Below are positions 1 to 11,636 of a DNA stretch of 64,000 nt, in pieces. Positions within the stretch are counted from its first letter, which is position 1; every line of letters begins with the position of its first letter. Below the pieces are notes generated by a model. The model worked only from the letters and a program-made list of their open reading frames with translations, did no database searches and was not told the DNA's origin. The translations under genes were made by a program, and so were the position numbers. Source of the stretch: Przewalskia tangutica (lineage: Eukaryota; Streptophyta; Magnoliopsida; Solanales; Solanaceae); assembly GCA_029844215.1 (NCBI GenBank), contig CM056730.1, forward strand, positions 54,696,924-54,760,923, written 5' to 3'.

Positions 1-11
1 TCAGACAGAGG
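1..11 (+). pseudogene. Element C integrase, left edge
   Basis: These bases read as codons S-D-R-G of the integrase catalytic core of host element C. The reading frame resumes after element A, at 17603, with A-Q-F-T. The Asp is in the position of the second catalytic acidic residue of the DDE integrase core. The last five bases are also the left target-site duplication of element A. Everything further upstream in C lies outside the window. Confidence 0.8.
7..11. repeat. Target-site duplication AGAGG, left (element A)
   Basis: AGAGG lies directly before the TGTTACACC start of element A and recurs directly after its terminal TGACA at 17598-17602. Confidence 0.93.
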
Positions 12-500
12 TGTTACACCCCGTAAGTCCAGGACATGTATAAGAGAATGTACGTAAGGAAACAAGACTTGGAAATTGGTACGAAAGGAAGAATTGTTTT
101 TCCGGCGGGAAATCTTCCGAACGTCGGAAAGGAAAAATGTTCGTTGTTGAGAATTGGATTCTCAAAATGCATTATTTGAAGAATATGGAACTTATTAACA
201 TTATGGAAATTTATTTTACGGATTTGGTCATGTGGGGCCCACCCGGGGAATTTTACGTTTTGTGGGGCCCACGAGGGTTACGGAATATTATGGACGAATA
301 AAAGGGCGACACGTGGCACCTCCACCACATGGTCTTGGTCGAAAACTTGCAAGGCTAAAATGGTCATTTGACCAATGTGTAGATGACAAAGTCTTGCTAA
401 TTAAGAGCTTGACATTGTTGACCAAGTCAAGAGCTATTTGGCTTGATCTCCTTCATCCAAAACCTAACAAGTGTTATTATCTAAGCCCTCCATTGTGTTT

Positions 501-508
501 TATAAGCT
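501..508 (+). promoter_or_regulatory. Putative U3 TATA box, 5' LTR of A
   Basis: TATAAGCT lies about 490 bp into the LTR, followed by sequence resembling that downstream of the clear TATA boxes of the other LTRs (a GCAAGAC...TTC stretch). It is weaker than the TATAAATACC boxes of elements C to H. Confidence 0.45.
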
Positions 509-2257
509 TACTACTAGTGCAAGACAAGGTCTTCAACACTTAGAATTTATCACAACATTTCTTGTCCCTTTAGAAGCTCTCGGGTTTGTGACTTTTACCC
601 ACACAAAATTTTGTAGTTTTGATCCATTAGCCACAAGACTTTAACCCAATGTACCTAAGGGTATCGTAAGGATATCTCAATAGAAAGATTTCGAAAAAAC
701 GACGTTTTCGTATTAGTCGCAAGGCAGAAACTTAAGGAGTTCTTCAACTTTGAAGTTGGAACTTGAAGATGGGTTCTTCATAGGCTTATAAGGAGTGCTT
801 GGAGCGGATTGGAACATAAGCAAAAGAGCTAAGAATTTGCTAAGGAGCGACTTTGAATCTTGGAAATTTTAAGGGCTTATAAAGGTATAATCTTGTCGTT
901 TTAGTAATTAAGATTACTTATCATTGTACTTGTGGATATTAGCAAGCATGAGATTTTTAGTATGAAGTTTGATAAGTATATTGGCTATTGAAACCCTAAT
1001 CCGAAAACTAGCATGTTAGCCTTAAGATTACAATTCAAGTTGATTATTAGTTTAAGTCGTCGCATGTTGTATAAGAAGGAAATTGTAGTTATTGTAGTTG
1101 TTTATGACTATATAACATGTTGGACCTTAGAACTTGGAATTGGAAAAGGATTGGAAAAGACTTAGTGTTGTTGGTTATTGTTGGCCGAGAATGGCTAGTG
1201 AGTTTTAAACTACTTCGTATTAATTGTGGGGCGGAATTTTATACGTATTGTAAGGCGTGTAATCCCCTTTGTTTGGTTGTTGTTTTGAGCCTTAAATGTG
1301 GCGTGTTGGTTATTGTATTCGGCATTGAAAAAGGTGGCAAAGTGAGTAGAAACAAAGGAAGTGCTGCCCGATTTTCCGTAGAATTAGAGACCGTATACTT
1401 AGTATTATTCTACGTTAGAGACTAGAAGTTGATAGTCTTTTTGTGACCATTATAGTTTGACACTTCTACGTACGGCGTATTCGGCTTAGCTTGTGGATTT
1501 AGCCGAAAAGGTATGTGAACTATCTCCTCTTCTAGCATGATTCCTAAAGATAAAGAAAGTATGTCCTACTCCTTAAATGATCCATTCCTTGGTTATATTT
1601 GGATTGCCTAAAATAGAATTTGTTCTATGTACTTCCTTGATTGTACTTTGATGTTTAAATTGTAAGTTGTATAATCCATTGCCTTAGTAAAGTTGGATTC
1701 TTAATAGTGAAAGTATTTTACTTAAGGTACATAGAGTCTTGAAAAGGAAGTGGTTTCCAAACCTTTTGGCTAGTGCCTTAGTTCCAAAACCTAAAGGTCA
1801 TTATAATGACTTTAGGGGAGTCAAATGAGTGATTTACTTAATTGTTTTAAAAGGGGAGAAATGACATGATTTAAAAGTAACTTGTTTTAAAGGTGTGAGT
1901 TACTTGAGGTTTGAAAGTTAAGAAACTTGATTTGAAAGTTTGTGATACTTGGTTTTAAGTATAAGTCTCTTGGTTATAAAAAGGATGAAATTGTCTAAAA
2001 CCATAAAGGGTTATAACGGCTTTATGGGAAGTTGGTTATAACGGCTTTATGAAAGGTTAAGAAAGTTGTCTATTTTAATTATTAGGCATAAGTTGCCTAG
2101 ATTGTGAAGATTTGAAGTTACTTGATTCCAAGCTTTGAAATGAGTTTCTAAAAGTGTAGTAACTTACTTTGAAAAATAGACACACCTTGATACTACGGGT
2201 GTTAGTATCTTGGGGTTTTACATAAAAAATAGTCTTTTGAAAAGAATGTACGTACGT

Positions 2258-2449
2258 AGTACTTTGGCTTGGTTAATTGAGAATTATTCTATGTGTTCCT
2301 TGATAAGTACTTTGGCTTGTTTAATTGAGAATTATTCTATGTGTGCCTTGATAAGTACTTTGGCTTGTTTAATTGAGAATTATTCTATGTGTTCCTTGAT
2401 AAGTACTTTGGCTTGGTTAATTGAGAATTAGCCTATGTGTGTTGGTGAT
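2258..2449 (+). repeat. 48-bp tandem repeat in 5' LTR of A
   Basis: There are four units of 48 bp, each starting AGTACTTTGGCTT. The last is diverged. Because 48 is a multiple of three, the array stays open in one frame and gives a 16-residue repeat. I take this as incidental. The same array is at 16238-16429. Confidence 0.85.
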
Positions 2450-2656
2450 AGCCTTTGAGTGCAAGTATTATGTTTTATTACGTTGCCGCGACTCGGTTGG
2501 AGTGGTTTACCGTCTTGTTGTAAGTTACTTGGACGTACCGACAGTGATGTGGGATTCCACGGGTATGCTTCCGTTATTTGTAGTACTTGGGTTAAATTCC
2601 CGGATTTTTATAAAAGACATGGTAGTGCTTATGTGTTGTTTGACGGCCGGTTGAGA

Positions 2657-2928
2657 TAGGGTAAGACTATAAGTGAGGGGTAAACCCCCAAGACGCTATA
2701 CCACCTTCTCCAGGGTAAGAGTATAAATGAGGGGTAAACCCCCAAGACATTATACCCCCTGCTTTACCACCTTCTCCAGGGTAAGAGTATAAATGAGGGG
2801 GGTTTCTCCAGGGTAAGAGTATAAATGAGGGGTAAACCCCCAAGACATTATACCCCCTGCTCTGCCACCTTCTCCAGGGTAAGAGTATAAATGAGGGGTA
2901 AACCCCAAGACGTTATACCCCCTGCTCG
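2657..2928 (+). repeat. About 66-bp tandem repeat in 5' LTR of A
   Basis: There are four to five units containing CCAGGGTAAGAGTATAAATG, a GGGGTAAACCCC palindrome and TATACCCCCTGCT. One extra short unit near 2800 is absent from the 3' LTR copy at 16641-16878. Confidence 0.85.
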
Positions 2929-3641
2929 TTTCCCTACTTGGCCGTACAGTTTTTAGGACATAGGTGGGACTTGGTGTTCATGTATGTCTATTGGTGTTAT
3001 ATTATATCATGGACTGCCGGCAGTGAGGAAGGATTCCACGGGCATGATTGATATTATGGGCGTGAGACCCATGGTTATATTTTAGAAATGACTTGAGGCA
3101 CGCGTCCACGACTTGTTATGATCGCCATGCTTATGTAGTATCGTAGGTTGTCTATCATACATGTCTCTGCTTTGTTTAGATCATTATGATTTCATTCTGA
3201 TGCCGTTTCACATACTTGGTACATTCTTCAATCGACCTCCTTCGGGCTGCGTTCATCTGCTTGAGTTTAGGTGCATTGTTTGGTGATCGGCAGTGTAGGA
3301 CCACCTTTCATAGTTTTGGATAGCTCCTACATTGGGAGTTTATCTTTTTGGTATAAGTTCTTTCAAGACATGCTTTTATGCGATTATGGGTACGGCGGGG
3401 CCTTATCCCGTCATGGTTCAGTATAACTCTTAGAGGTCTGTATTCATATGTGGGATTGGACTCATGTACGGTGTAGTGTCTTTTATTATGTATATTATAT
3501 GGCAGCCTTGTCGGCTTTGCCTTGCACGTACGTTGGTTTTAAAAAAAATGAGGTGTTATTTAATTTCATGATTTACTTAGTTGTTAAGATAGAAGGTGCC
3601 TGGTAGGGCACCGATCCACGCTTGAGGTTCGGGCGTGACAG

Positions 3642-3653
3642 TGGTATCGAGCG
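3642..3653 (+). other. Primer binding site of element A (tRNA-iMet type)
   Basis: TGGTATCGAGCG lies one base after the 5' LTR. Plant initiator-Met tRNA ends pair with TGGTATCAGAGC, so this site matches except that CAGAG reads as CGAG. The same departure occurs in every other element here. Confidence 0.8.
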
Positions 3654-3842
3654 ATCGGTCCTCGGAATGTTTACAGACCGTGTCTAGTAGAGTCTTGATT
3701 ATCGGTGTGTTGCATTCCACACCCATAAACAGGAGGCTACATGACATTTAGGAGTTGGTTTCTATTCTTCTCACTCTAAGATCGTGCCATAGAGCTGTGT
3801 TAGTAAGATAATTCCTCTCTGACGTATTTTTGTGTTACAGCT

Positions 3843-4735
3843 ATGCCTCGAGGAGACACGGCGCCCGAAGGGCAAAACAGTAGCAGGAGCTACCAGTCAG
3901 ACTCAGAGAGTTGATAGTGCTCATGCCCAGGGTATACCGAATATTGTGCCACAGTCGGCGAGTTCTGCGCGAGTTTTGAGGCCCAAGCACGAGCCTCGGT
4001 TTCTGTTAGAGAAGACTATAGGGTCATGGGGAAGCGATTATGTTATTGACCAAGATAAGCGGTGCTACAGTTTCATCAGTAGGAGGTTATTCGTCGATGC
4101 AGACGGTGTACGAGGGTAGAGGGCAACGGGGATCAGCGTAAGAGGCTAGACGGTTGGTTATCCGGTGAGTTTTGGGCGAGCGACCTCGGCGAAGTGAGAT
4201 ATTCGTTCCAGCCTACCCACTACATACCCCCGCAATTCACAGGTGGGATATTGGACCCCACAAGGTATTTAGGAGCCGGTCCAAGCTCCGTGGTCGAGGT
4301 TCTCGGAAGGCGAGAGGACTTTCTCGGTCGAGGCCACCTATTCCTCAGTGTATCAGATGTGGTAAGCGTCATTCGGGGAAATGCCGTTATGGCACAGGTG
4401 TTTGTTTTTATTGTGGCCGTCCGGGCCATATTCTGAGGGTATGTCCTTTTAGAAAGAGCACTAGTGAGGTGGCTCAGCCTATGAGGCCGGTAGTTGGTTC
4501 CCTTTCCTCCACTATCGTCCCAGGCAAGGTGTTGGATGTCGGCCGGTGGTGGTAGAGTCGAGTGGAGTTTATAGTTCTGGCGGTCCTTCGAACCGCAGAA
4601 ATGACGTGACTACTGGACAGGATCAGGAGGCGACATCGCATGGGGTTACAGGTATATTTCGATTCTTTTGAATCATACATGCATTGATAGATTCAGATTT
4701 TGCCCTAGCAAATATGTTTTCCCTTTGTTGCTAGC
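3843..4735 (+). pseudogene. gag: Element A gag with zinc knuckles and protease remnant (broken)
   Basis: Gag would form the capsid-like particle and bind the element RNA. An ATG at 3843 occupies the position of the gag start in the sister elements, but the frame shifts within a few codons and coding continues in the +1 frame (open 3832-4119). A second open stretch, 4172-4555, carries a basic region and then CIRCGKRHSGKC and CFYCGRPGHILRVC, the latter a CX2CX4HX4C knuckle. The central Gag homology domain is missing, so the N-terminal part joins almost directly to the knuckle region. Around 4610-4735 there is weak protease-like sequence that soon decays. The gene is not functional as read. Confidence 0.75.
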
Positions 4736-5520
4736 AGTTGTAAGTGATAGTACCCCAGAGGTAGGAATACTTTGATTAGTAAAGTGAGAAATTAAGAATG
4801 TTGACAAGAATGGTAAGTGAACTGAGACTATAGTTGTGTAGAGTTCACAAGTTGTAATTGCCCATGCTGATTGTAAGACCAATAGGGAAGAATGTACGGT
4901 AGAAATACTTCGACCTATGTGACGAACCTCTAGTGAATAGGGAGAATAGGGTGAGAAGTACCTTGAGATAAGAGCGAGATTTAATTCAGACTAAGAATGA
5001 GAAGTTAAGTGTGACGATGAGTCGGGTTATGGACTCATTTCGGGTCAGCCGGTAGTATGGAATGGGGTGATGTCAGTTGGTAGTGGTCCCGCTATGTGAT
5101 AGGGTCACGAGGATGCCAGGCCCAAGTTTAGTTAATCGTTGTACGAGTTTGTGGACGCGTTCCATCGGAATCAGGTCGTAAGGACCGAGAAGAGCCTTAA
5201 CGGGAAAGTAAGTAACAATATGGCCAAGTTTGGATAGTAACTCCAAGGATTGAAGAATAGAAACAATATTTGAGATTTTGTACGTGTACTAGATAAGTTT
5301 GAAAGTACGAGAAAGTATGACAAGTAAGGAAAGAAAGGAACCTCTAAGGATCCCGTGTTTGGGAAGACTGTAACCTTCGAGTTTTGTGAGAAGGGGTCGC
5401 GGACGGAAGGTCCATTGATATGTTTACGTATGTTAGGTGGTGGCCATGTGTGGCATCATTGGTCTTGTGCAGTTTTGATTGATAGGCATAGTATAGAGAT
5501 TGTGCCGGAGTTTGTATAGC
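4736..5520 (+). other. Element A interior, non-coding
   Basis: There is no convincing reading frame. Around 5030-5280 the sequence resembles the non-coding block found in B, D, E and H (a GGGTCACGAGGATGC...TTAGTTAATC stretch and a following GGCCAAGTTTGGA). Near 5444 is the GGCCATGTGTGGCA motif that all elements carry upstream of their PPT. Element B is inserted at its right end. Confidence 0.65.
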
Positions 5521-5525
5521 TTGAC
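5521..5525. repeat. Target-site duplication TTGAC, left (element B)
   Basis: TTGAC directly precedes the TGTTACACC start of element B and is repeated at 14101-14105 after its terminal TGACA. Confidence 0.93.
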
Positions 5526-6038
5526 TGTTACACCCCGTAGTTCCAGGGTATGTATACGAGGACGTACGTACGAGAATACGACAGTAAAATTGGAAAGGAA
5601 GAAAGATGTGATTTTTCGACGGAAAAGTTTCCGGATTTTGTGAAGGAAAAATGTTCGTTAAAGGGAATTGGATTCCCAGATTTGGTATTTGGACTTTTTG
5701 GAATATTTGAGAATTATGAAATTTTATTTCCGAAATTGGTCACGTGGGGCCACAGGAAAATTCTGATTTTGTGGGCCCACTTTATTTTCGGATTTTGGCA
5801 TTACGGATATTTTGGAAGATGAAATATTTTGGACGAGTAGGGGCGACACGTGTCACCCCGGTGTGGCCATGTTGGCGAATTGGAGAAGAGACAGTGGCAC
5901 GTTTTTGGTGGACAAGTGGCCCATTTTGTGGTGGCCACTTGTCCCATTTTGTGGTAGCCAAATGGTTGGACAACTACCCACACACATTTTACCCATCCTC
6001 ACCATCCACTTGCCTAGATCTTGGCCATTGGTTTCCCC

Positions 6039-6047
6039 ATATATACA
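6039..6047 (+). promoter_or_regulatory. U3 TATA box, 5' LTR of B
   Basis: CATATATAC follows CTTGGCCATTGG (a CCAAT-type box) by about 11 bp. The 3' LTR has CTATAAATAC at the same place, which is the family's usual form. Confidence 0.6.
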
Positions 6048-6671
6048 CCATGTGTGCAAGACTTTATTTCATCCACATTAGAAAGTTTCCAAGGCAAAAA
6101 AATTCCCCTCCCTCCCTTAGTGAGTTCTCGTCCAAACACCCCCCACCTTGAGTAGAATTCTTCAAGTATTGTTGTTATTCCAAATACTTTAGCCTAAATC
6201 CCTGGTGGTATTCCAAAAAAATCCCAACATAAGAGCCCGGAAATACTACTTTATCCCATAGTCGCAAAATGAAGCCCTAGAAAAATCTTCATAGCTTAGA
6301 TGAAGTGTTAAGAGAAGTTGTTTAGAAACTTCTAAGGGTTTCTTGGAGCGGGTTGGAGCGTAAGGAATTAGAGCTAAACGTTGCTCAGGATCGACTTATA
6401 TCTTGGATAATATTGGGCTTATCGAGGTAATTACCGATGGCCCCCGCTTGGAAGTGGAGATTACATGTTGGAGTAGTTTAGATTTTAGTATAACAGATAT
6501 TGGAAGGATGATTATAAAGAATTGAACTGTATTTACATAGGAATTTGTATTCTGATAGATTTGTAGTATTATTGTGGAGTAGAATTGTACACGTCCGGTT
6601 AGACGTGTAACCCCCCTGGGATTGTTGGTTTGGTAGCAGGCCTCGTTAGAGGAGGAGATTTATGTGGTTGC

Positions 6672-6689
6672 GGGGGGGGGGGGGGGGGG
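6672..6689 (+). repeat. Run of 18 G
   Basis: An uninterrupted G run stands where the 3' LTR of the same element has only GCGGGGAGG (near 12241). Either a recent expansion or an assembly error. Confidence 0.9.
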
Positions 6690-6707
6690 AGGTGCTGCCG
6701 AATTTTC

Positions 6708-6745
6708 CGTAGAATAAGGAATCTTGTATCTAGAATTATTCTACG
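6708..6745 (+). other. Conserved stem-loop in LTR of B
   Basis: CGTAGAATAA and TTATTCTACG form a perfect 10-bp stem around an 18-base loop. A weaker version lies at the same place in the LTRs of A (1377-1414) and C (47842-47878). Confidence 0.6.
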
Positions 6746-7504
6746 AAGAGATCTAGAGGTTGATAGACGTTTTGTGGCCTTTTTAGGTTGAAGTACTACG
6801 AGTAGCGTATTCTACTTGAAGGGTGGAAAAGGCGAGCAAGGTTAGAGTAAGTGGAGAGTTTTGCTAATCGTCGATAATCGTCGCGAGGTATGTGAACCTC
6901 TTCCTATCTTTTCTAGCATGATTGTTGTGAACTATGTAGTACGGTAGACGTACATGTGCTAAATGAATTTGGTTGGTTTAAAACATAAAGTGTTATAACG
7001 TCTTTATGGGAAGTTTGCTATAACAACTTTATGTAGGTAAAGAAATGGTTTGTGGTTTTTAAAAGATAATGGTAACTTGACTTTAAAAGGAGAAGTGTTT
7101 TGGTCTAAAAAGAAGGCATAGTATTGTCTTAATTTGGTTTAAAAAGGAAAGTATGAAAGTTGTTTTGGTTTACTTAAAATGTTAGTCACTCTAGTTTTTA
7201 TAATACGGGCATCGGGTAACCTTTATAAAAGAAATGGATCTTTTAAAAAGAATTTAACGTACGTAGTAATTTGGGGTTAAAACCTGGACTTTGGCATAAA
7301 ATGAAAGTACCTTGAGTTGTGTGTAACTTGCCTATGTTTGCGTGTGATAGCCTTGTCGTGCTAGTATTGTATTTCTATACCACCGCGTTTCTCGATGGAG
7401 GGGTGATTTGTTATGATCTTACTTGGACGCATCTGCGTGTGGAGCATTCCGCAGATGCGCACGTGATTATTATTATTCCATGGACTAGCTCTCCATGTGG
7501 TTTT

Positions 7505-7830
7505 ACTGATTCGGCTTGGTATCTGGTAGTTGGCTCGTACTTGCCCGAGGTCGTGGCTGATTCGGCAGTATCGGTAGTTAGCCTTACTTGCCCGTTCGGT
7601 TTTGTGGCGAAGTCTCGTGATTCCGACTTGGTATCGGTAGTTAGTCTTCGTACTTGCCGACGACTCGTGGCGCGGTGGTATCGGTAGTTGGCTTCGTACT
7701 TCTGGGTCGCCCGTGGTATGGTTATATAGATTTGTTGGTACGGCTTTGGTATCGGTAGTTGGCTTCGTACTTGCCCGGTCGATTGATGACGCGGCTTTGG
7801 TATCGGTAGTTAGCCTTCGTACTTTCCGTC
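7505..7830 (+). repeat. Tandem repeat in 5' LTR of B
   Basis: There are about six imperfect units of 50-60 bp, each with GGTATCGGTAGTT followed by CGTACTTGCC. The corresponding array is at about 13065-13390. Confidence 0.75.
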
Positions 7831-8549
7831 AGACGGTTTTATGACACAGGTGGGACCTGGTGTTCATGTGTACTCCTTGGTGTGGTTATCGTAGACTGCC
7901 AGCAGTGAGGAAGGTGTTCCACGGGCATGATCGATGTTGCGGGCATGAGACCCATAGTTATATTTGAGTGATGACTTTGAGGGCGTGAGTCCCTGACTTG
8001 ACGTGACTGCTTACATATTATGTATTGTAGTTTGGTTATCATATATGTCTCATGTTTTATATAGACTACTATGATTTCATTTACAGTATTTTCAGTTTCA
8101 CATACTTGGTACCTGTTGTACTGACCTCCTTCGGGGGGCTGCGTTCATGCCGCAGGTAGAGGTACACCAGTTGTTGATCCTCGCCATAGGATCACAGTTC
8201 AGCGTTTGGGAAGCTCCGTTTCTCCGGAGGCTTATCTTTGGTATAGTCCCTGTCGTTGTAGGTACTTACATTCGGGGTATGGCGGGCCTGTCCGTCGTTG
8301 TTGTTATAACATTCTTAGAAGTGCAGTAATCTTGTTGTGGGCGAGTTTGAAAAAGGGATGTATCGTCGGGTTCAAGTTTTATTTATATATTCGGAAAGGT
8401 AACCGTTTTGGTTAGCTTTGTTTTCTTATTTCATTATTTTATATCTTGTTTCATGTGTAAGTTTTCATTTCATTGATTTTCTCGATGTTGTATCACCAGG
8501 GTGCCCGGGTAAGGCACGATCGCGGGCCGTGGTCGAGTCGTGATAAAAG

Positions 8550-8560
8550 TGGTATCGAGC
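8550..8560 (+). other. Primer binding site of element B
   Basis: TGGTATCGAGC begins four bases after the 5' LTR. It is tRNA-iMet type with the same CAG-to-CG departure as in A. Confidence 0.8.
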
Positions 8561-8743
8561 GATTAATCCTCGGAAAGTGTCTCTGACCGTATCTAGTAGA
8601 GTCTTGATTATCGGTTTGTTGTGCACATCTATAATCGGGAGGCTGCAGGATATTTAGGATTGGTTTCCATTCTTCTCACTGCGAGATCGTGCCTTAGAGT
8701 TGTGTTATAAGTTGGAATCCTCCGACGTATTCTTTTCACCCGC

Positions 8744-9680
8744 TATGCCTCACGAGGCAAACAGAGCCCGGGAGGGCAAGGCGAGAGGAGCTACGAGTAG
8801 AACACGAGAGGTTCTGAGGCACAGCCGGCCATTACCTGAGATAGTACTTCAGACGACGAGTTTTATGACGCCGCTAGCCCCAGCAGAGTTTAGAGCGGCA
8901 ACAGTTTCTACTGAGGCCACGATACCTGAGCCTCCAGTTTCACGACCAGGAGCCGAGGATATGAGTTACAAGGAAATGGCCCAGTTACTAGCTAGGCTTG
9001 TGGCTAGGAATGAGGACAGATGAGAGTCGGAGGTTCAAGTACGATGAGTTCACCCTAGATCCGATAGTTGAGATTTGGGACTTCGAGTTCTGATCCACCC
9101 GAGTTCTATGGATCTAGAACTGAGGAAGATCATCAGGAGTTTATTCGACAGTTGCAGCGGATCATGAAAGTGATCAAGACCTCAGAGGCATTTCTTACAC
9201 ACTTCTTGCCCTCGCAGATGAGGAGAGCTCGGGCAGATAGATTTATGAGGTTGAGGCAGAACGGGCGGACGGTTCGGGAATACAGTATAGAGTTTGACTT
9301 ATTGGCTCGTTATGTCCCCGCATTAGTGGCAGACATGTGAGGAGAGAATGTCCTAGTAGGAGGGATACAGGTGGGATGACTTAGCCTACAGTCGATTGCA
9401 GTTCGATGGATCGGAGAGGAAGGGGTGTTAGCCAGAGGAGGCCACCCCCACCTCGGTATGGTCGTTGTGGTAGGGGTTCTTATGGGGAGTGTCGTACTAC
9501 TTAGATAGCTTGTTAGGCTTGCGGCCAGCAGGGCCATTTTGCGAGAAATTGTCCGAACAGAGGTGGCGCGGATGTTACGACTCAGCCGGGATCGGTGGCT
9601 GGTTCATCACCTTCGTAGTTACGCCCACAGAGCAAGATTTGATTAGGCGGCAAAGGAAAGTGAGGCGATAGTTACAGGAG
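8744..9680 (+). pseudogene. gag: Element B gag (broken, nearly full)
   Basis: Starting at the ATG at 8744, an open frame runs to 9023 and covers the basic N-terminus and the MSYKEMAQLLARLV helix. After a frame change, 9068-9340 encodes the retrotransposon Gag homology domain, recognisable by FLTHFLPSQMRRARADRF and VREYSIEFDLLARYVP. A zinc-knuckle remnant (GLRPAGPFCEKL, out of frame) lies near 9510-9560. Gag packages RNA and forms the particle. At least three frame changes break it. Of the non-autonomous elements B keeps the best Gag core. Confidence 0.8.
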
Positions 9681-10002
9681 ATCTTGACCTTAAGAGACTT
9701 GTTTAGGTTGTTATGGTAGATACATGTGGAGTGCTATGTTCGGTTAGCATGGTGTAAGTTGTGATAAATCCATGGGTAGTGTGAGATGGAAGTAGTAGCT
9801 TTCATGGCGTGACTAGTAAGATTGTTCGGATCGGGAACGAGTTTAGTCTGAAGTGGGTCGGGTTGAGGCCATTTCGCGAGTCAACCGCGGCCGGAATGTG
9901 GTGGTCGGTTTGAGGTGGTCATTAGATGATAGGTCACGAGGTGTTAGGCCCAGTTTAGATAACCATCTTACGAGTTTGTGGATGCGTTCGACCGGTAGTA
10001 GG
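9681..10002 (+). other. Shared non-coding block of the non-autonomous class (element B)
   Basis: No reading frame is supported. The sequence aligns by eye with interiors of D, E, H and partly A: a GTGTGAGATGGAAGTAGTAG stretch, then GGGTCGGGTTGAGG, then GGTCACGAGG and CCCAGTTTAG. It occupies the place where F and G encode protease, RT and RNase H. Confidence 0.6.
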
Positions 10003-10780
10003 GCCGATGGGTCAGCTATCTTGTCTTTTAGTCGGGCGCATTTACTCGCGGAGGTTATGTGAGATGTTGTATATCGTAAAGGTTGTAAAATTTGCGGGGT
10101 TCCTACTTTTATTTTTATGGCAGGCAGTGGAGCCCAGTTTATGGCTATTTCTTTTTCGGGAGGTTTTACGAGGCGGGGTTAGGAACTCGGTGAGTCTCGA
10201 TTGCATTCACCTCGGCCGACGGACGAACAGCGCATTTATCCGACATTTGAGGATAGGTTCTGGGCGGTGTTTTGATTTGAGGGTAGTAGGATTATTTGCC
10301 TCTTGTTGATTGAGTATTATACTAGCTACCATTTCAGTATTCGGATGGTGCCTTATGAAGCCTTGTATGGGCGGAAGTGTAGGTTGCCGGTCGATTGGTT
10401 CGATGTCGGCAAGGTTCAGATAGTTTGGTCCTACTTGTTTCAGCAGGATGTGGATAAGGTGAAGCTTATCCAGAAGAAGTTATTAGCAGCTCAGAGTCAA
10501 CAGAAGTCGTGCGGACGATCGGCTTCGACACTTGGAGTTCAGGTTGACGGTGGGTCTTCTTGAAGGTACCACCGGAAGGGTGTGGCGAAATTTGGAAAGA
10601 AGGGAAACTTAGCGAGGTACTTTGGGCATTTTCAGATAATAGTAGAATAGGCCATGTTGCCTATAAGTTAGCTTCTAGTCCGACTTAGGAGGCGATGCGT
10701 CCGTATTCCATGTTGCTATGTTTGGAAGAGTAATCGGAGATCCTCCAGTGTTCCCGTTAATGATGACCAAGTTAGAGATA
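10003..10780 (+). pseudogene. Element B integrase tail (broken)
   Basis: The sequence parallels the second half of the integrase core and the C-terminal region seen in C, F and G. Around 10030-10290 it is core-like in shifting frames. The part holding the catalytic Glu region is still present, unlike in E and H. The open stretch 10303-10563 contains MVPYEALYGRKCRLPVDWFD and KVKLIQKKLLAAQSQQKSC, typical of the integrase C-terminus of this clade. Beyond about 10600 the chromodomain lead-in decays. Integrase would join the cDNA ends to host DNA, but this copy has no N-terminal zinc domain and several frameshifts. Confidence 0.72.
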
Positions 10781-11096
10781 GTAACCGATATTTTGGAATC
10801 GAAGCAATGATAGAAATGTGGTAAGTATATGAGGAAGAGTTCGAGTGTGCGAGGAGAGTGCGACAGTAAGAAAGAGGCGAAGATGTGAAGTGTCCTTTTA
10901 TAAGTATAGATGTGAAGAAAGTATCCTTTGGACCATGGGTGGAAGTTTTGTGTTGTTATACACGTTAGGGGTGATTCCTCGTTGGCTTGGATTGAGTTTT
11001 GCGCGTATGTTATATTATGGCCATGTGTGGCATAATTGGTTTTGTAAGTATAGTAGTGAAGACTATCTGCGCTTGTATGATTAGAGGCTTAGAAGG
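10781..11096 (+). other. Element B 3' non-coding stretch
   Basis: No gene is visible. It contains the ATGGCCATGTGTGGCATAAT motif near 11018 and TAGTGAAGACTAT, both shared with E and H. Confidence 0.6.
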
Positions 11097-11127
11097 AACA
11101 TTCGGGACGAATGTTTCTAAGGAAAAA
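11097..11127 (+). other. Pre-PPT hairpin and polypurine tract of B
   Basis: AACATTCG and CGAATGTT form an 8-bp stem with loop GGA. The tract that follows reads AAGGAAAAA instead of the family's AAGGAGGGGAGAA. It would prime plus-strand DNA synthesis. Confidence 0.7.
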
Positions 11128-11627
11128 TGTTACACCGTAGTTCCGGGTATGTATACGAGGGCGTGCGTGCGAGAATCTGACGATAAAATTGGAAAGGAAG
11201 AAAGATGTGATTTTTCGGAAAAGTTTCGGATTTTATGAAGGAAAAATGTTCGTTAAAGGGAATTGGATTCCCAGTTTGGTATTTGGACTTTTGGAATATT
11301 TGAGAATTATGAAATTTTATTTAGAAATCGGTCACGTGGGGCCCACGGAAAATTCTGATTTTGTGGGGCCCACTTTATTTTCGGATTTTTGGCATTACTG
11401 GATATTTTGGAAGATGAAATATTTTGGGCGAGTAGGGGCGACACGTGTCACCCCGTGTGGCCATGTTGGCGAATTGGAGAAGGACAAGTGACACGTTTTT
11501 GGTGGACAAGTGGCCCATTTTGTGGTGGCCACTTGTCCCATTTGTGGTAGCCAAATGGTTGGCCAACTACCCACACATGTACCCCATCCTCACCATCCAC
11601 TTGCCTAGATCTTGGCCATTGATTTCC

Positions 11628-11636
11628 TATAAATAC
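11628..11636 (+). promoter_or_regulatory. U3 TATA box, 3' LTR of B
   Basis: CTATAAATA lies just after TTGGCCATTG, the arrangement found in all LTRs here except those of A. Confidence 0.6.

Larger units (their letters stand above)
12..3640 (+). repeat. 5' LTR of element A
   Basis: At 3629 bp this is the longest LTR in the window. It pairs with 14153-17597. It starts TGTTACACC, ends GGGCGTGACA, and is followed at once by the primer binding site. It holds a TATA-like box near 501, a 48-bp tandem repeat from 2258, and a roughly 66-bp tandem repeat from 2657. A block of about 165 bp at roughly 121-287 is missing from the 3' copy. Apart from indels the two copies look very similar. Confidence 0.92.
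5526..8545 (+). repeat. 5' LTR of element B
   Basis: This LTR is 3020 bp and pairs with 11128-14100. It starts TGTTACACCCCG and reads TGATA at its end instead of the TGACA of the 3' copy. It contains a TATA box, an 18-base G run, a perfect 10-bp stem-loop at 6708-6745, and a tandem repeat at about 7505-7830. Confidence 0.92.

Noticed and set aside
2210..2431. Open frame with a 16-residue repeat (MCSLISTLAWLIENYS type)
   Set aside because: It is the 48-bp LTR tandem repeat read in one frame. The length is a multiple of three, so it stays open by construction. It lies in an LTR with no start context or protein family.
5744..6151. 135-residue open frame
   Set aside because: Covers the U3 promoter of the B LTR. 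It has no family features and is broken in the partner LTR.
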